Source: Iris pallida (lineage: Eukaryota > Streptophyta > Magnoliopsida > Asparagales > Iridaceae). From it: 64,000 nucleotides of DNA. Location: positions 11,964,198 to 12,028,197 of the forward strand of contig JANAVB010033216.1 in assembly GCA_029216955.1 (NCBI GenBank), given 5' to 3'. Under the pieces are notes generated by a model that saw nothing but the letters and a program-made list of their open reading frames with translations, was not told the DNA's origin and did no database searches. Below are positions 1 to 10,443 of this stretch, in pieces (positions within the stretch are counted from its first letter, which is position 1; the number at the start of each line of letters is the position of its first letter). The position numbers and the translations under genes are program-made.

Positions 1-982
1 ACATGTTTTGGAGACCCCTTAATCAAGTTACATCTACCGTATAAATCTTCCAAGAGTGTGACCCCTACTACTTCCAAAAGTGGCATCCTGTACCTGTTTG
101 TCTTGTAGGTACAATCCATCAATAAAATATTAGAAAAAGCACGCAACAAATCCACGCTAGTCGGGTGAGCATAAAAAAGATCCTTTACTTTATCGGTTTG
201 CTCACATCTCCTATCTAAATAGTAGTACTTTTCTGAGTCCAACTTACCCAACAAGTACTGCATTTGAGATAGGCCCCCATGCTCGACAACCCATGCTCGA
301 CAACTCTATGCTTTTGCCGAGCATTGTAAATTGTCTTCAATGTTGACTTATTCTCGCTAAAGGATTCCTTCAATGTGCTCAATATATCTTTCGGCCTTGC
401 ATTGTTCTTCGATAAGTCTTTCACAAGTTGATCTTCAGTGGGTGTTAGTCGACCGGCATATGAGTGTCCAACCAAATTGCGTCCGAGTGGGTGATTATGC
501 AAGCCGCATACAACCGTCAATGACCATTGCCCTAGGTCATTGAATTGCACTCATTTCAATTGAAACAGACAGTCACATTTCTTCGTCCCCGTAAGCTTTT
601 TCCATCTTGCCTTCTTCGCAATGTTCGCCGAATTTGCTTCAGCAACTTTTGTCTTGGAAGGCTAATATTTACCACCGTACTCACAACTCAAAATTATCCG
701 AGCCCGCCTTCCACCATCCCCGCTATCGGATCGTTTAACCAAAACGACCATATTATGACGTCTTCCTACCGTCTGTGCCCACCTCAACAACGATTCATGA
801 TTGTCAAATATCTCTTCCGTCTGAAATTCTTCTGAGAAATCAACTTGTTCATACATGGAAAAGTTAACAATGCTCAATTCATTGTTCATTTCAGTGTCAT
901 TTGGAGTATGTACCTGAAAAGAAAAAGACCTACACTTTACTAAGTTGAATTTTTTTCTTCTAAAAACACATTGCTCGATCAC
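1..982 (-). pseudogene. MULE transposase (FAR1/MuDR type), N-terminal half
   Basis: Transposase of the MULE/FAR1-like family, which cuts and pastes the element through an RNase H-fold DDE domain. Reading leftwards from 982: an N-terminal region with SLLRWAQTVGRRHNMVVLV and a SCEYGGKY block (about residues 60-106), then the zinc-ligand stretch CGLHNHPLGRNLVGHSYAGR (about 480-550), the linker with LKTIYNARQKHR, and near 60-120 a DCTYKTNRYRMPLLE-like block that in the family carries the first catalytic Asp. The pieces lie in different frames: a stop follows GGKY at about 662, one more stop occurs near 545, and frames change again near 215-300, where a short duplicated stretch (catgctcgacaac twice) also sits. 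It is therefore probably a pseudogene. The rest of the catalytic core is off the left edge. Confidence 0.75.
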
Positions 983-993
983 AAATTGTCGTG

Positions 994-1160
994 CAAGGTT
1001 CTTCTGTTCGACAGTAACAGGTCGAACATTCCAAAAAGCGTTCGACTAACATAGATCGAACATTCCAAAACGTGTTCGACTAACGTGGTCGAACATTACT
1101 CTTCTGTTCGACAACTCGGAGTCGAACAACACATGATTTGCTCGACCAACACAGGTCGTG
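994..1160. repeat. GTTCGAC/GTCGAAC inverted-repeat cluster of the MULE
   Basis: Four to five short hairpin-capable units made of GTTCGAC, a 6-9 bp spacer and GTCGAAC (for example gttcgactaacatagatcgaac), several followed by ATTCCAAAA. They lie between the transposase ORF and the TIR. The same motif cluster occurs at about 30400-30650 in the related non-autonomous element, so it belongs to the transposon family. Transposase-binding subterminal repeats are one possible role; that is inference. Confidence 0.7.
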
Positions 1161-1550
1161 CTTATCGCAAATTTTTTTTGGATTTCTCCTTTGGAACGAT
1201 TCTCATACTAATTTTAATACTTCAAAACGAGGAAGAAGGTGGAGAGAGTACGTACATTGTGTCTTTCAGATGGACTACCTTCCTCCATGATGGCTTCTCA
1301 ACTTAAGATTTTTCTAGGATTTTGGGGTTGTGTTGGAGAAGAAGATGAAAACGAAAGAAGGAAGAATGAGGAGGGCGGTGGGGTGTGAAAATGAAAGAAG
1401 GGTGTATGGGAAGGCTGGTAGGGTGTGGTGGGGTATGAAAATAAGAGAAGGGTATATTTGTCTTTTAACATTAAACTAAATTATAACTTAAGTTACTTGG
1501 GGTGTGTTAAGTAACTACTAGGGTGCGTTTAGCAGGACCCTATAATTAAA

Positions 1551-1587
1551 GGTTTTTTCTAAGGGCACTACCAAAATTGCTTGGGGG
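1551..1587 (+). repeat. Left TIR of the TIR element
   Basis: 37 bp, identical in inverted orientation to 17363-17399. It starts only 10 bp from the end of the neighbouring MULE (1540). Confidence 0.75.
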
Positions 1588-2095
1588 CATCACTTACTTG
1601 GGGACAGCCCAAGAAGGTGGAGAATTTGCTAGGGGGCACCCAAAATTTTCTAGGGGGCAGCCCAACCGCCCAAACCCTTCATTTTATTTTATTTCATTTG
1701 TCATTCTATACTCTCTCTCCTCAAGAAGAAAAAAAAGAGCTCTCCCTCTCACTCTCCTAAAACCCTAATTTTTTCTTCTCCACCACTCCACTCCCAATTC
1801 CTCCACCAAGATTTCATCCACAACCTTCGTAGATTCAAAGAGATGACACGCAAGTCAAAACAACCAGAATCTAGGTACGTTCTTCCCTAATTTCTTCGAG
1901 AATTTTGTACATTCTATTCAAAACCCTAGAATATTTTTAATTCTTGAAAAAGTTTTGATAAAATAGGTTTAGAATCTCTTTATGGTTCTCTTCCCTAATT
2001 TTCGAACACAAAAAACCCATATTTTATGTTGAAATCCTAACCCTAGAACACGACAAACTAGCATCTCGTTTTGGCAGTTCGGGTCTCATAACAGT

Positions 2096-2193
2096 AGGAC
2101 TGTCAGGCCTGTGGCAGTCCTAATATAAATCAGGACTGCCACAGTCCTGGCAGTCCTGATTTACATTAAGACTGCCACATGCCTGGCAGTCCT
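2096..2193. repeat. Hairpin array, intron 1 copies (26-bp palindrome x3)
   Basis: Three units at about 2096, 2132 and 2168 with the form AGGACTGCCA-6 nt-TGGCAGTCCT; one arm of two units has a single substitution. The spacing is 35-36 bp. They sit in the first intron of the passenger gene. The same unit recurs at 15.27-15.68, 16.42-16.48 and 16.83 kb, all inside the same TIR element. Confidence 0.85.
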
Positions 2194-2439
2194 ACTGTAA
2201 TGACATATGGGGGTGGGTAACTGCATGATGCTCATATACGGGGGGTAACTGCATGTCCTATTTATGTTTCTATTATTTAATAACTGTATGTTGTCATGCA
2301 GTCCACCGGTCGCTAACAAAAGAATACGGTCCACCGCGTCAAAGCGGAAGAAATGTGCTGTTGGAGCCTCCGCGCGGAACCCAACCTTTAAATTATAAAC
2401 CGGCGGATTTCGACTGGGTGACCGAGTGACAACGATATG

Positions 2440-5400
2440 TGTCACGACCCGCTCCCGAATAATCGGACACGAGTCGGACACGCCCAGCCTTCGTCGTTAG
2501 ACACGACGAAGTAAGCTGTTCCAAGCTAGGGAAAACTAACCAGATAAACATGAAAATATATAATCACAGCATCTAAAAACGTATCCCAGAATGATCACCA
2601 TAATCTACAATTCTATGTATATAAATGTACGAGTCATCAAGAATGAAATGTACATAAATTCTAAAGACAATATCTAAGAGTAAAGCTAACAGTCTAAACC
2701 TGAAACCTCAAGCTAAGTCATGACCATCCTGCTCAGCTAAGATCCCGGGCTCTGGCCCATAAGGTAGAATGATAAATCCTGCAAGTATACCTACAACTTA
2801 TCCAGTCATGAGCGGAGCAAAGTACAATTCTAGGTAACATCATGATATGAAAGTACAAGGGAACATGGTATGTAAAGCACAAGAAAGAACATGGTGTATA
2901 AAGTACATGAAAGAACATGAAATGTAAGAACATGAAAGAACATGAAATGTAAGAACATGAAAGAACATGAAATGTAAGAACATGAAAGAACATGGTATCT
3001 CAGGAATCACAGGAACTAAGTACATGATATATCTCCTGAATATGTGTGTACAATATTTAAAATATAACTAAGTATGTGACCGGCTAGGGGTAAGCACATG
3101 AATGGTACGGCTTAGGACCCGCGTGCACGATGTAAGGTCTAAGCTAAACACACCTGAGTTGTTTCTTGGGTTTGGTCACATAAATAGTTTATTTCTCCAC
3201 ACCAGGTACAAGTAATAAGAACAAAGAACATGAGCACCAGAAAATACATGACGTGTTGTAATGTGTCAATCAAGAAGGCACAGGATATAATGAAATGCAC
3301 AAGACCATAGAATGTACTTGCCTTGCTCCAGAGAAAGTACGGGTAAAGATCGGATCTAGATGTCCTCATTTTTAAATGATTTGATACAAGTTGGTTAAAA
3401 TATTATACAATCTCTAAATTGGTATCTTGCAATTCTAAGCATGCCTAATTACAACCCTGATATTTGGTTAAGCCCATTATTTAACTATTCCATATTAACT
3501 TCCTACAACTATCTCTTATAACTATTAATTAACAGTTTAAAAACAAGGTTAACTAACATTGATTAAAAGTAGTAGAAACCCAAATTGACAGTCATGCTAC
3601 TACTCTTCCTTGAGATAGGCTAAAAGATTAATCAGTCCTATATGCTGTTTGTTACAACAGGATTTAGAGGTAACTAGTGAAGTGTCTCCTAGGTTCAACC
3701 ATGGTATCAAGTCGTTGATACAAGAATACTTAATTTATTGCAATTACAACTAACTGGCCTCATCTATTGATACAAAAACCGACCACAAAAATGGATATAG
3801 GCACAGTTAAACTCTAGCCTGAACATGAACTAAGCCTTTAGTTAAAGCCCAAGTTCAGTCAGGAGCATCACAAGGAAAAATTGAATTGATTTCTCAGTTG
3901 AATTGATCAAGAAACTGATACAGGAATCAGTTCAGTTTACAAAACAATCCCTTGGCTGATCACTAAGGTGTCCTACAGCTGAATATATGAATCCCAGTTT
4001 GAATTTAAACCAAGACATAAAGATATGGTCCCAGGTTCAACAATAATTCAGCAATGCATATGTAAATCTCAGTTAAATAAGATGAACTCATATTGATGTG
4101 CAAACTCAGTTCAATAGATATCCTCCACACAGCTACATGAATTCTCAGATTTATACTGAGATTAACTTCTCAGGTTCACCAATGGGCCAGGGCAGTGATA
4201 CAAAATATATCACCACTCTCAGGTTTAATAAATTGCATGTGATATTTTAGTCCAGCCAACTAAGCCAATCCCGGTTAAATACCAACAATAAGAATATATT
4301 CCAACACCAAGAATATATTCCAACACCCAGTACCTTCCAAGGAATAAATAAATAGGATTGAAAAATTATAACCTAACGGCTACTTTTACTAAAGACTAAT
4401 GCAACATTTCCATCTCAAGAAATATGTACACATTTATTGAATAGGAATTATACAAATTGGAAAATAGGTAGAAATCATTCAACTACTAAACTCAAGAAGT
4501 AGCCTTCAATGCTAACTCCAATCCCAGCCCATGACACCCCAACATATAATGTCATTAAGGTTCAATAGAATGAACCAAGGCATTGCACAGTAATTTAAAG
4601 TTCAACAACTAAACCAAAACTTCCAGGTTCAATACATGAGCCCCAGTCCAACCATCAAGATAGATTCCCAGGCATAAAGGAAATCAAACACAGGTAAATA
4701 GAATTTAATCCAGTTATACATGGAAATCAATCAAGTTGTCTGAGATTTCATCCACTGTTTCACACTGGAACAACAGTGATTCAATCCCAGTTATCTGAGA
4801 CTTCATCCATTAAACTGAGATTGATTCTCAGAGTTCCCTGATAGGCCAGGCAATGAATGTCATAACTGCAGATTCAAATTTTCGAGTGACCAACCTGATT
4901 TGAATCTCAGGTTCAAAGACTTAAGCTCAGTTATATGAATGCTCTCAGTGTTAACTGAAATTAACTCCTTGTTCCCAAGTGGACCAGGCAATGAATGTCA
5001 TAACATGAGATTTCTGGTTCAGGAATTGTACTAAAAATTTAATATGCTTGCAAGGAACTGGTAACTCAGATGATTCTCCTCACAAGGCTGATCTCTTAAT
5101 TAGCATACTTATGAACACTCGAATGCCATCTCATGTTCATATCAGATTTAATGAGATGTTCATGAACCCAAGCAGTGATAACCCAGATTTTAACCTGATT
5201 TGAATCATCCAATGGAACTCAGTTCTATATACAAATAAAACTCAGATTCAAAATACCAATACTGAATATAATCTACCCAGTTCAAAACACTAGGAGAAAT
5301 TATTAGTGAAATCAACAACCTCTAGCTACTAGGGTCAGTGAACCCCTGGCATACACTTGGTTGTTAAAACCATTCCTGTATTAGGAAACTTAAACTTGAT

Positions 5401-6529
5401 TTTTAATTTAATCTAGGTTGAATATGAACCAATAGGCATCTAAAGTAGGAACTATGATTTAGAAATGATACCTGAAATGGATCCCATGTTCCTCTGAGTC
5501 CTGATTCCACGAATTCCATACGATCAACACGATCAATGATTTCTTAAACTTTAAGAAGCATTCCCACAAACAGTTGTAAAGCAACAATTTAGTTTCAAGA
5601 AATGGAAGATCGACAATGCCTAAACATACAGAAATTTCAGAGACGAAATACTCACTGAATTCTTCCCCAACCCGTCCTAAATCCCAGAAATCAAATTGAT
5701 CTATAATTCTGTTCAAGGAAGATGCACACAGTAGATCAAACGATTGATCATACCAGAACGAATTAGGCAAGAACTTCAAATCCAAAACTCACCAGAGTAG
5801 ATCTGAGCGATTAGAAAGGAATTTCGATCGTTCGAACGATCTTAAGACGAGTCCACTGTTGATGTCGAAGAAGAAGAACTACAACCGGCTCAGTCGTCGT
5901 GAAGCTCTCCTGTAACCGCCATGGTCGGTTCAGTCATTGCTTCGGTTGTCGTCGTCGCTACTCTCGCCGAGAAGTGGTCGCCTGGGACATTGTTGCCGTG
6001 GAGACAAGGTCTCCAGCTAAGCGACGCCCGGAGAGAAGAAGATCGCCGTCGTCGAGCCGGAACACCCCCATCGCCGCCGAGTCGTGGGAGCTAGGGTTTG
6101 CACAGAGAAATTGGGGAAGATAAAAAATCGATTGGAAAAAAGTGAGAGCACACTCTCTCTCTTCCCAGACTGCTCTTTAAAAAGAATTGATGCGAATTTA
6201 ACATAAACCCCCTCCCGATCGACCAATTTGCAACTCAGCTATTCTACTCAGGATCTTTTACACTAACCCCTTCTCCTTTTTCGAATATTATAAAAAAACT
6301 GAAAAATCAGTTAAAACTTTTTGAGAAGAAAAATGAGGGGACCACAAGTTGGTTGTAACAACTTTTAAAATTTAAAAAATTGCTCCCAAATTATTTCCCT
6401 CTAAAATATCAACCATCATATTTATTAATTAAAATAATTAAAACTAACTTTTAATTTGAAACCCAAAATCAATTGCTATTAAAATCAAATTTTTATTTTT
6501 CTCAAACAAAATCGAGAAGTGGAGTTACA
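2440..6529 (-). repeat. 3' LTR of the Gypsy element (minus-strand sense)
   Basis: 4090 bp, nearly identical to 10444-14562. It includes a short-period repeat built on CATGAAAGAACATGAAATGTAAGAA-like units (about 2905-2995) that differs in copy number from the other LTR. The ORFs at 5459-5785 and 13490-13816 are conserved only because the LTRs are duplicates; they match no protein I know. Confidence 0.88.
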
Positions 6530-6545
6530 AATCTCCCCTCCTTAA
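6530..6545 (-). other. Polypurine tract of the Gypsy element
   Basis: On the minus strand the sequence just before the LTR reads aaggaggggagatt, a typical polypurine tract for plus-strand DNA priming. Upstream of it lies TTCAAGGACGAATTTTTTTT, the usual end of pol in plant Gypsy elements. Confidence 0.75.
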
Positions 6546-6649
6546 AAAAAATTCGTCCTTGAATTTCGAAGACCCAAAAATAAATCTCAGTAAATCACAA
6601 AAGATTCAAACACCCGTCATTTATTAAAAATAGAATTTAGAGTACAATC

Positions 6650-7177
6650 AAATCAATCAAACAGATTGGGGTAGCGCTCCCGCATCTCGTCCTCGCGCTC
6701 CCATGTGGACTCTCCCGGAGAGTGGGGTCTCCACATGACGCGGACAAGTAGAATAATCTGGTTCTGCAGGCACTTCTCCTTCCTATCAAGGATCTACACT
6801 GGCTGCTCCTCGTAGGTCAAGCTCGGACTCACCTCTAGCTCTGAATAGTCCACCACATGGCTCGGATCTGGAATGTAGCGTCGAAGTTGGGACACGTGAA
6901 AAACGTTGTACACTCCCTCTAGGCTAGCTGGAAGCGCTAGTCGATAGGCCACCTCGCCAATCCGCGCCGTCACGTCGAAAGGCCGGATGTACCTCTGACT
7001 GAGCTTTCCGCCCCTGCCGAAACGAATGACGCCCCTGATTGGCGAGATCTTCAGGAACACTCTATCTTCAGCCGCGAACTCCATTGGTCGTCTGCTACTG
7101 TCCGCCCAGTGCTTCTGCTGATCCTGTGCAACTCTGTGACGCCTTGAGCCTTGAGACCAAGTACTATAATTACACAC
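6650..7177 (-). pseudogene. Gypsy pol remnant: integrase C-terminal region
   Basis: Integrase C-terminal domain of a Ty3/Gypsy polyprotein, which helps insert element DNA into the genome. On the minus strand from about 7130: EDRVFLKISPIRGVIRFGRG, then KLSQRYIRPFDVTARIGEVA, then VYNVFHVSQLRRYIPDPSHV, all classic for the family, then a stop (about 6794), then in the same direction VMWRPHSPGESTWEREDEMR ending YPNLFD. Upstream of about 7150 the frame is lost, and the catalytic core, RNase H and reverse transcriptase are absent. The tail ends about 105 bp before the polypurine tract, as expected. Clearly a remnant. Confidence 0.85.
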
Positions 7178-7179
7178 AA

Positions 7180-9300
7180 GAAGTTGAAATAATACGATCT
7201 GACAATGATCAAGGATTAAATAGGCACGGATGGAATGAAGTTTCGATTACAATTTAGAAGAACAAAATCATGAAGACACAACTATTAAGTACGATCAAAA
7301 ATTGATAGTTTAACACAAGTGGACTAGGACAAGATAGGAAAATCATGGTCAGATAGACATAATTTAAGATCGAAGTTTAGACAAGACACAACGAAGTATG
7401 GAATCAAACTCTGGCAATGTATAATTTTGAGGAATTCAATGATCTAACGATAAAATGCTAGAAATTTTTTTTAGCAAGGGTTGATTGATGAGACGTACGC
7501 AATACTCAGGAGTTACAGTATCAAATCAAGATGAACGTGCAAGGATCTATGATTCTCGAAAACCAATAATCATATAAAAAGGAATATAGTTTCCATGGTG
7601 TCTGGGAACATATAGCTATTTGAAATCACTTTGCCTAGAATCCCTACCCCGCCAGTATATATCTGACTGCAGTGGACTTTCAGCTCCGTGACTCAAATAA
7701 CAATATGTCACCGAATAATCTGTCAACCTTATCAATTTTCTAACAATCATTGACGAAGCTACCCAACAGATCAAGGTATGAAGAATATGACAAGTCTCGA
7801 CATTACTCGAAAACCTATGATTGTCTGAAATCACTTCAACTTAAAGTTCCTGTCTCGCCAGTGCGCTACTGGCTGCAGTGAACCCTCAGTCTCCATAATC
7901 CAGCTAATGGCTACAGCGCGCAACTGTCATGCCATAGTAGGTCATCGAATAGCCTCTCGACTTTATCCTTAGGAATTTCAAAAGAGTTTCAAGGAGTTCA
8001 AAATGAGTTTCAGTAGTCCAAGTCACGGAAATGGTGAAGTTACCTGACTGTTAGAATACAAGGATTTATTAGGTACTAAGAAACGACAAGGGATCCCATC
8101 GGTGAGTACAAAAGGACAACCAGGGAGATTTAAAATTTCAGACAGGGCGAAGTTTCAAATTATGACGGAACATCAACTGATATTTGGAATGGTAACAAGA
8201 TTCCATATATGGGACGTTATCCCGAAAGGATAACAGTCTCTCGAAGGATGAACTGAGGCAAGTTATTAGACAGGAGACAAGTTCAAAATAAGAAATAAAA
8301 TTCTGTACTGGAAACAAGGTTCAACAACATCTCAATCAACGAAACTTCAGACAAAATTTCGAAGGGAAAACAACCTCCAATAGGATACAAGGTCTCAATT
8401 AGAGAACCAATATCAACAAGGTCGTGATTAGGAAATAAAATCTCGACTAGAAAATCTTGACAAGGAAACAAGGTTTAGAACAGTGACTAGAAAACAAATT
8501 CTAATAGGAGACAAGGTATTGGTTTGTAAATATGAAACAAGCGAATCTAAATAGCAACAAAATCGTAAATAGAGAACAAGTCCCGAATAAAGTCAAGAAT
8601 GGAAAATAGAATCTCAACAAGCATTAATAGAAGCGAAGATTCAAACATGGTTTCAGAATGATATTTCAAGTAGGAATAATTCTGGAATAGTACAAGTTCG
8701 ATTAGCGAACAGAATATCAATAAATGAGTAGGAACAAGTATCCATGAAACAAGCAAATCTTGGATAGGAGACAGGATCGAAACAAAAATATTGGACCAAC
8801 AACTCTCGACTAGAAAATCAAAGTCATGAATGAGGAAACAAGTCTCGAATAGGAAACAAAATCTTCAAAACCCTCAAAGGTATTTGCAACAATATCTGCA
8901 TAGGACGGAGCTTTAACAAGTTTCAAATGAGAAACAAGATTTCGAAATCAAATCTCGATAAACGATTAAATATCAATTAACACGAAGTTTGATAAAGAAA
9001 CAAAATTTGCAAATAGGAGCCATCACTAGGAAACAAAGTCAGGAATGATGAATATGCAAACGGTATCGATTAATGGATTTCAAACAATTATCAAATTGTG
9101 GATCTGAAACAAGTTTACCGAAATAGGAAACAATATCTCGAAGTAAGTTTCGACATCAACCAAGGTGTCAAACAAGAAGTTTCAAGAAATAATCTAGGTG
9201 CTAAGAGGATTCTAAGGAGAGACTGAATTGCTAATCAAGATACATGGTTTTTTTAACCATGCAAAAGAATCTTCTGTCTTCAGTTTATCTTCAGTGTTTC
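7180..9300. repeat. Degenerate repetitive filler in place of pol
   Basis: No coding homology on either strand. From about 8060 to 9200 the sequence is a long run of variants of AAACAAG(G/A)TCTCGAATAGG with irregular 18-30 bp spacing. 7600-7960 contains a looser duplication: two segments each with cctatgattgtctgaaatcac or a similar stretch, followed by a 'gccagt...tgcagtg' segment. This decayed tandem repeat sits exactly where protease, RT and RNase H should be. Confidence 0.6.
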
Positions 9301-9313
9301 TTCGTGACTGGAA

Positions 9314-10017
9314 TCACTTCAACTTCTTCAATTGTCCTGACATAGGTTGATCCGTGCGGTAGTACTTCATGTGATTGCTGAATCTGGAGAGGCGAGTCCT
9401 TCTTCTGTAGTCCAATGCTCCTCGTGCTTGTTCTTGGGCAGTGCGATCAACGATCTTCGGACAATCTTTGACTTGATGGGAAGACGATCCGTAGAACAAG
9501 CATAGCCTCCATCTTTTGCGGCACTCCTCGAAGCGGTGTCCTGGATGGCGGCAAAAAAAATACAAATGATCGTTGACTGGATCTGAATCTGGATCTCCCG
9601 CTGAGGTGACTGAAGTGCAGGGACTCTGACAGAAATATATGGTTGCTGGCTGCTGACTGCTGAGATCCTGATGCTCCTCGATCATTGTGATCTGCGACTT
9701 GCTGGCAATCCTTCATCCAGTGAATGTGGGCCTGAATTTGTCTCTTGATAATGTGACTAAAGAAGCACTGTCTGAGTGTTACGATGCTTTGCGGGTCCAG
9801 GCTAGTTGCTGTCTTCGTCATAAGTCTTCATGTCTCTCCTGGCCTTCAGCTTCCGGTCTTGTTCTATTGTCTGTGCTACATTCTGGATCTCATGGCTAAT
9901 AGCTCTAATTTTCAGAGGAGTCGAGTCCTCAGGGACTTGGATGATCTTCAGTTGTGACTCCAGGTTCTCGATCTTCTCCTCGATGCAAGATATGTGCTCG
10001 GTGTCGGAGAAGTCCAA
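9314..10017 (-). pseudogene. Gypsy gag remnant with zinc knuckles
   Basis: Gag makes the particle and binds element RNA. Minus-strand pieces: 10017-9802, a helical, charged segment (IENLESQLKIIQ, EIQNVAQTIEQDRKLKARRD) that looks like a gag coiled coil, a stop, then 9821-9447 and 9685-9314 in other frames. The last contains two CCHC-like knuckles: CRHPGHRFEEC and CLFYGSSSHQVKDC. The second has Tyr in place of the second Cys of the C-X2-C-X4-H-X4-C pattern. Several frameshifts separate the pieces, so no product is expected. 10018-10443 holds the gag N-terminal region/leader in broken frames; no clear tRNA-Met primer site is visible at 10443. Confidence 0.75.
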
Positions 10018-10443
10018 AGGTCTGGAAGTCTAGAAAGCATAAGTCTTTTCTGGCTCGAAAAGTGCATTCACAAGTCTGGCTTGGAAAATAACGGCTTGCT
10101 CTCTCTGGGTATCAAGGAACTCTTCAATCATCTCTGTCAACCACGTACTACCTATGGGGATAGTCGGGACGACAGGTGGGGTGGAAGCTTGGAGACCTCA
10201 AGTATAGGTGGATCAACCGTTCCGGTGTCGCGTGCTTGAATTATCTGAAAAACAGAAAACTGTTAAAATAACCTAGACCTAAATATAATAAGTGTTTATA
10301 TAATATCAATATACCTGATATACCCTTATTTTTCGATTTTCCTATGCTGTGATCAAGTTTCCCTAGTATAATCAAGTCCCCCAATAGTACGCTAAGACCT
10401 AGGTACCATTAGGATAGACCTGCATGGGCCACCACTAAAAACA

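Larger units (their letters stand above)
1..1540 (-). mobile_element. Mutator-like element (MULE), 5' half, truncated by window edge
   Basis: A MULE whose transposase runs on the minus strand, so its 5' end is on the right. The terminus is placed at 1540 (ending agcaggaccc) because the last 100 bp, read on the minus strand, closely match the left end of the complete element at 30094-30976: both have a GGGTNCNGCTA-like start, then ACGCACCC and TTACTTAACACACCCC-type sequence. That relative has a perfect 9-bp target duplication, as expected for Mutator elements. The TSD here would be tataattaa (1541-1549), but its partner lies left of the window. Positions 1160-1440 between the ORF and the TIR hold CT/GA-rich leader-like sequence and no gene. 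The catalytic half of the transposase is outside the window. Confidence 0.75.

Noticed and set aside
1577..1768. 63-codon ORF in the left end of the TIR element
   Set aside because: Lies over the TIR and CT-rich leader, before the spliced gene's ATG; composition explains it.
5459..5785. 108-codon ORF, conserved at 13490-13816
   Set aside because: Its conservation comes only from the two copies of the same LTR. No family recognised, and the sense strand of the element runs through it as LTR.
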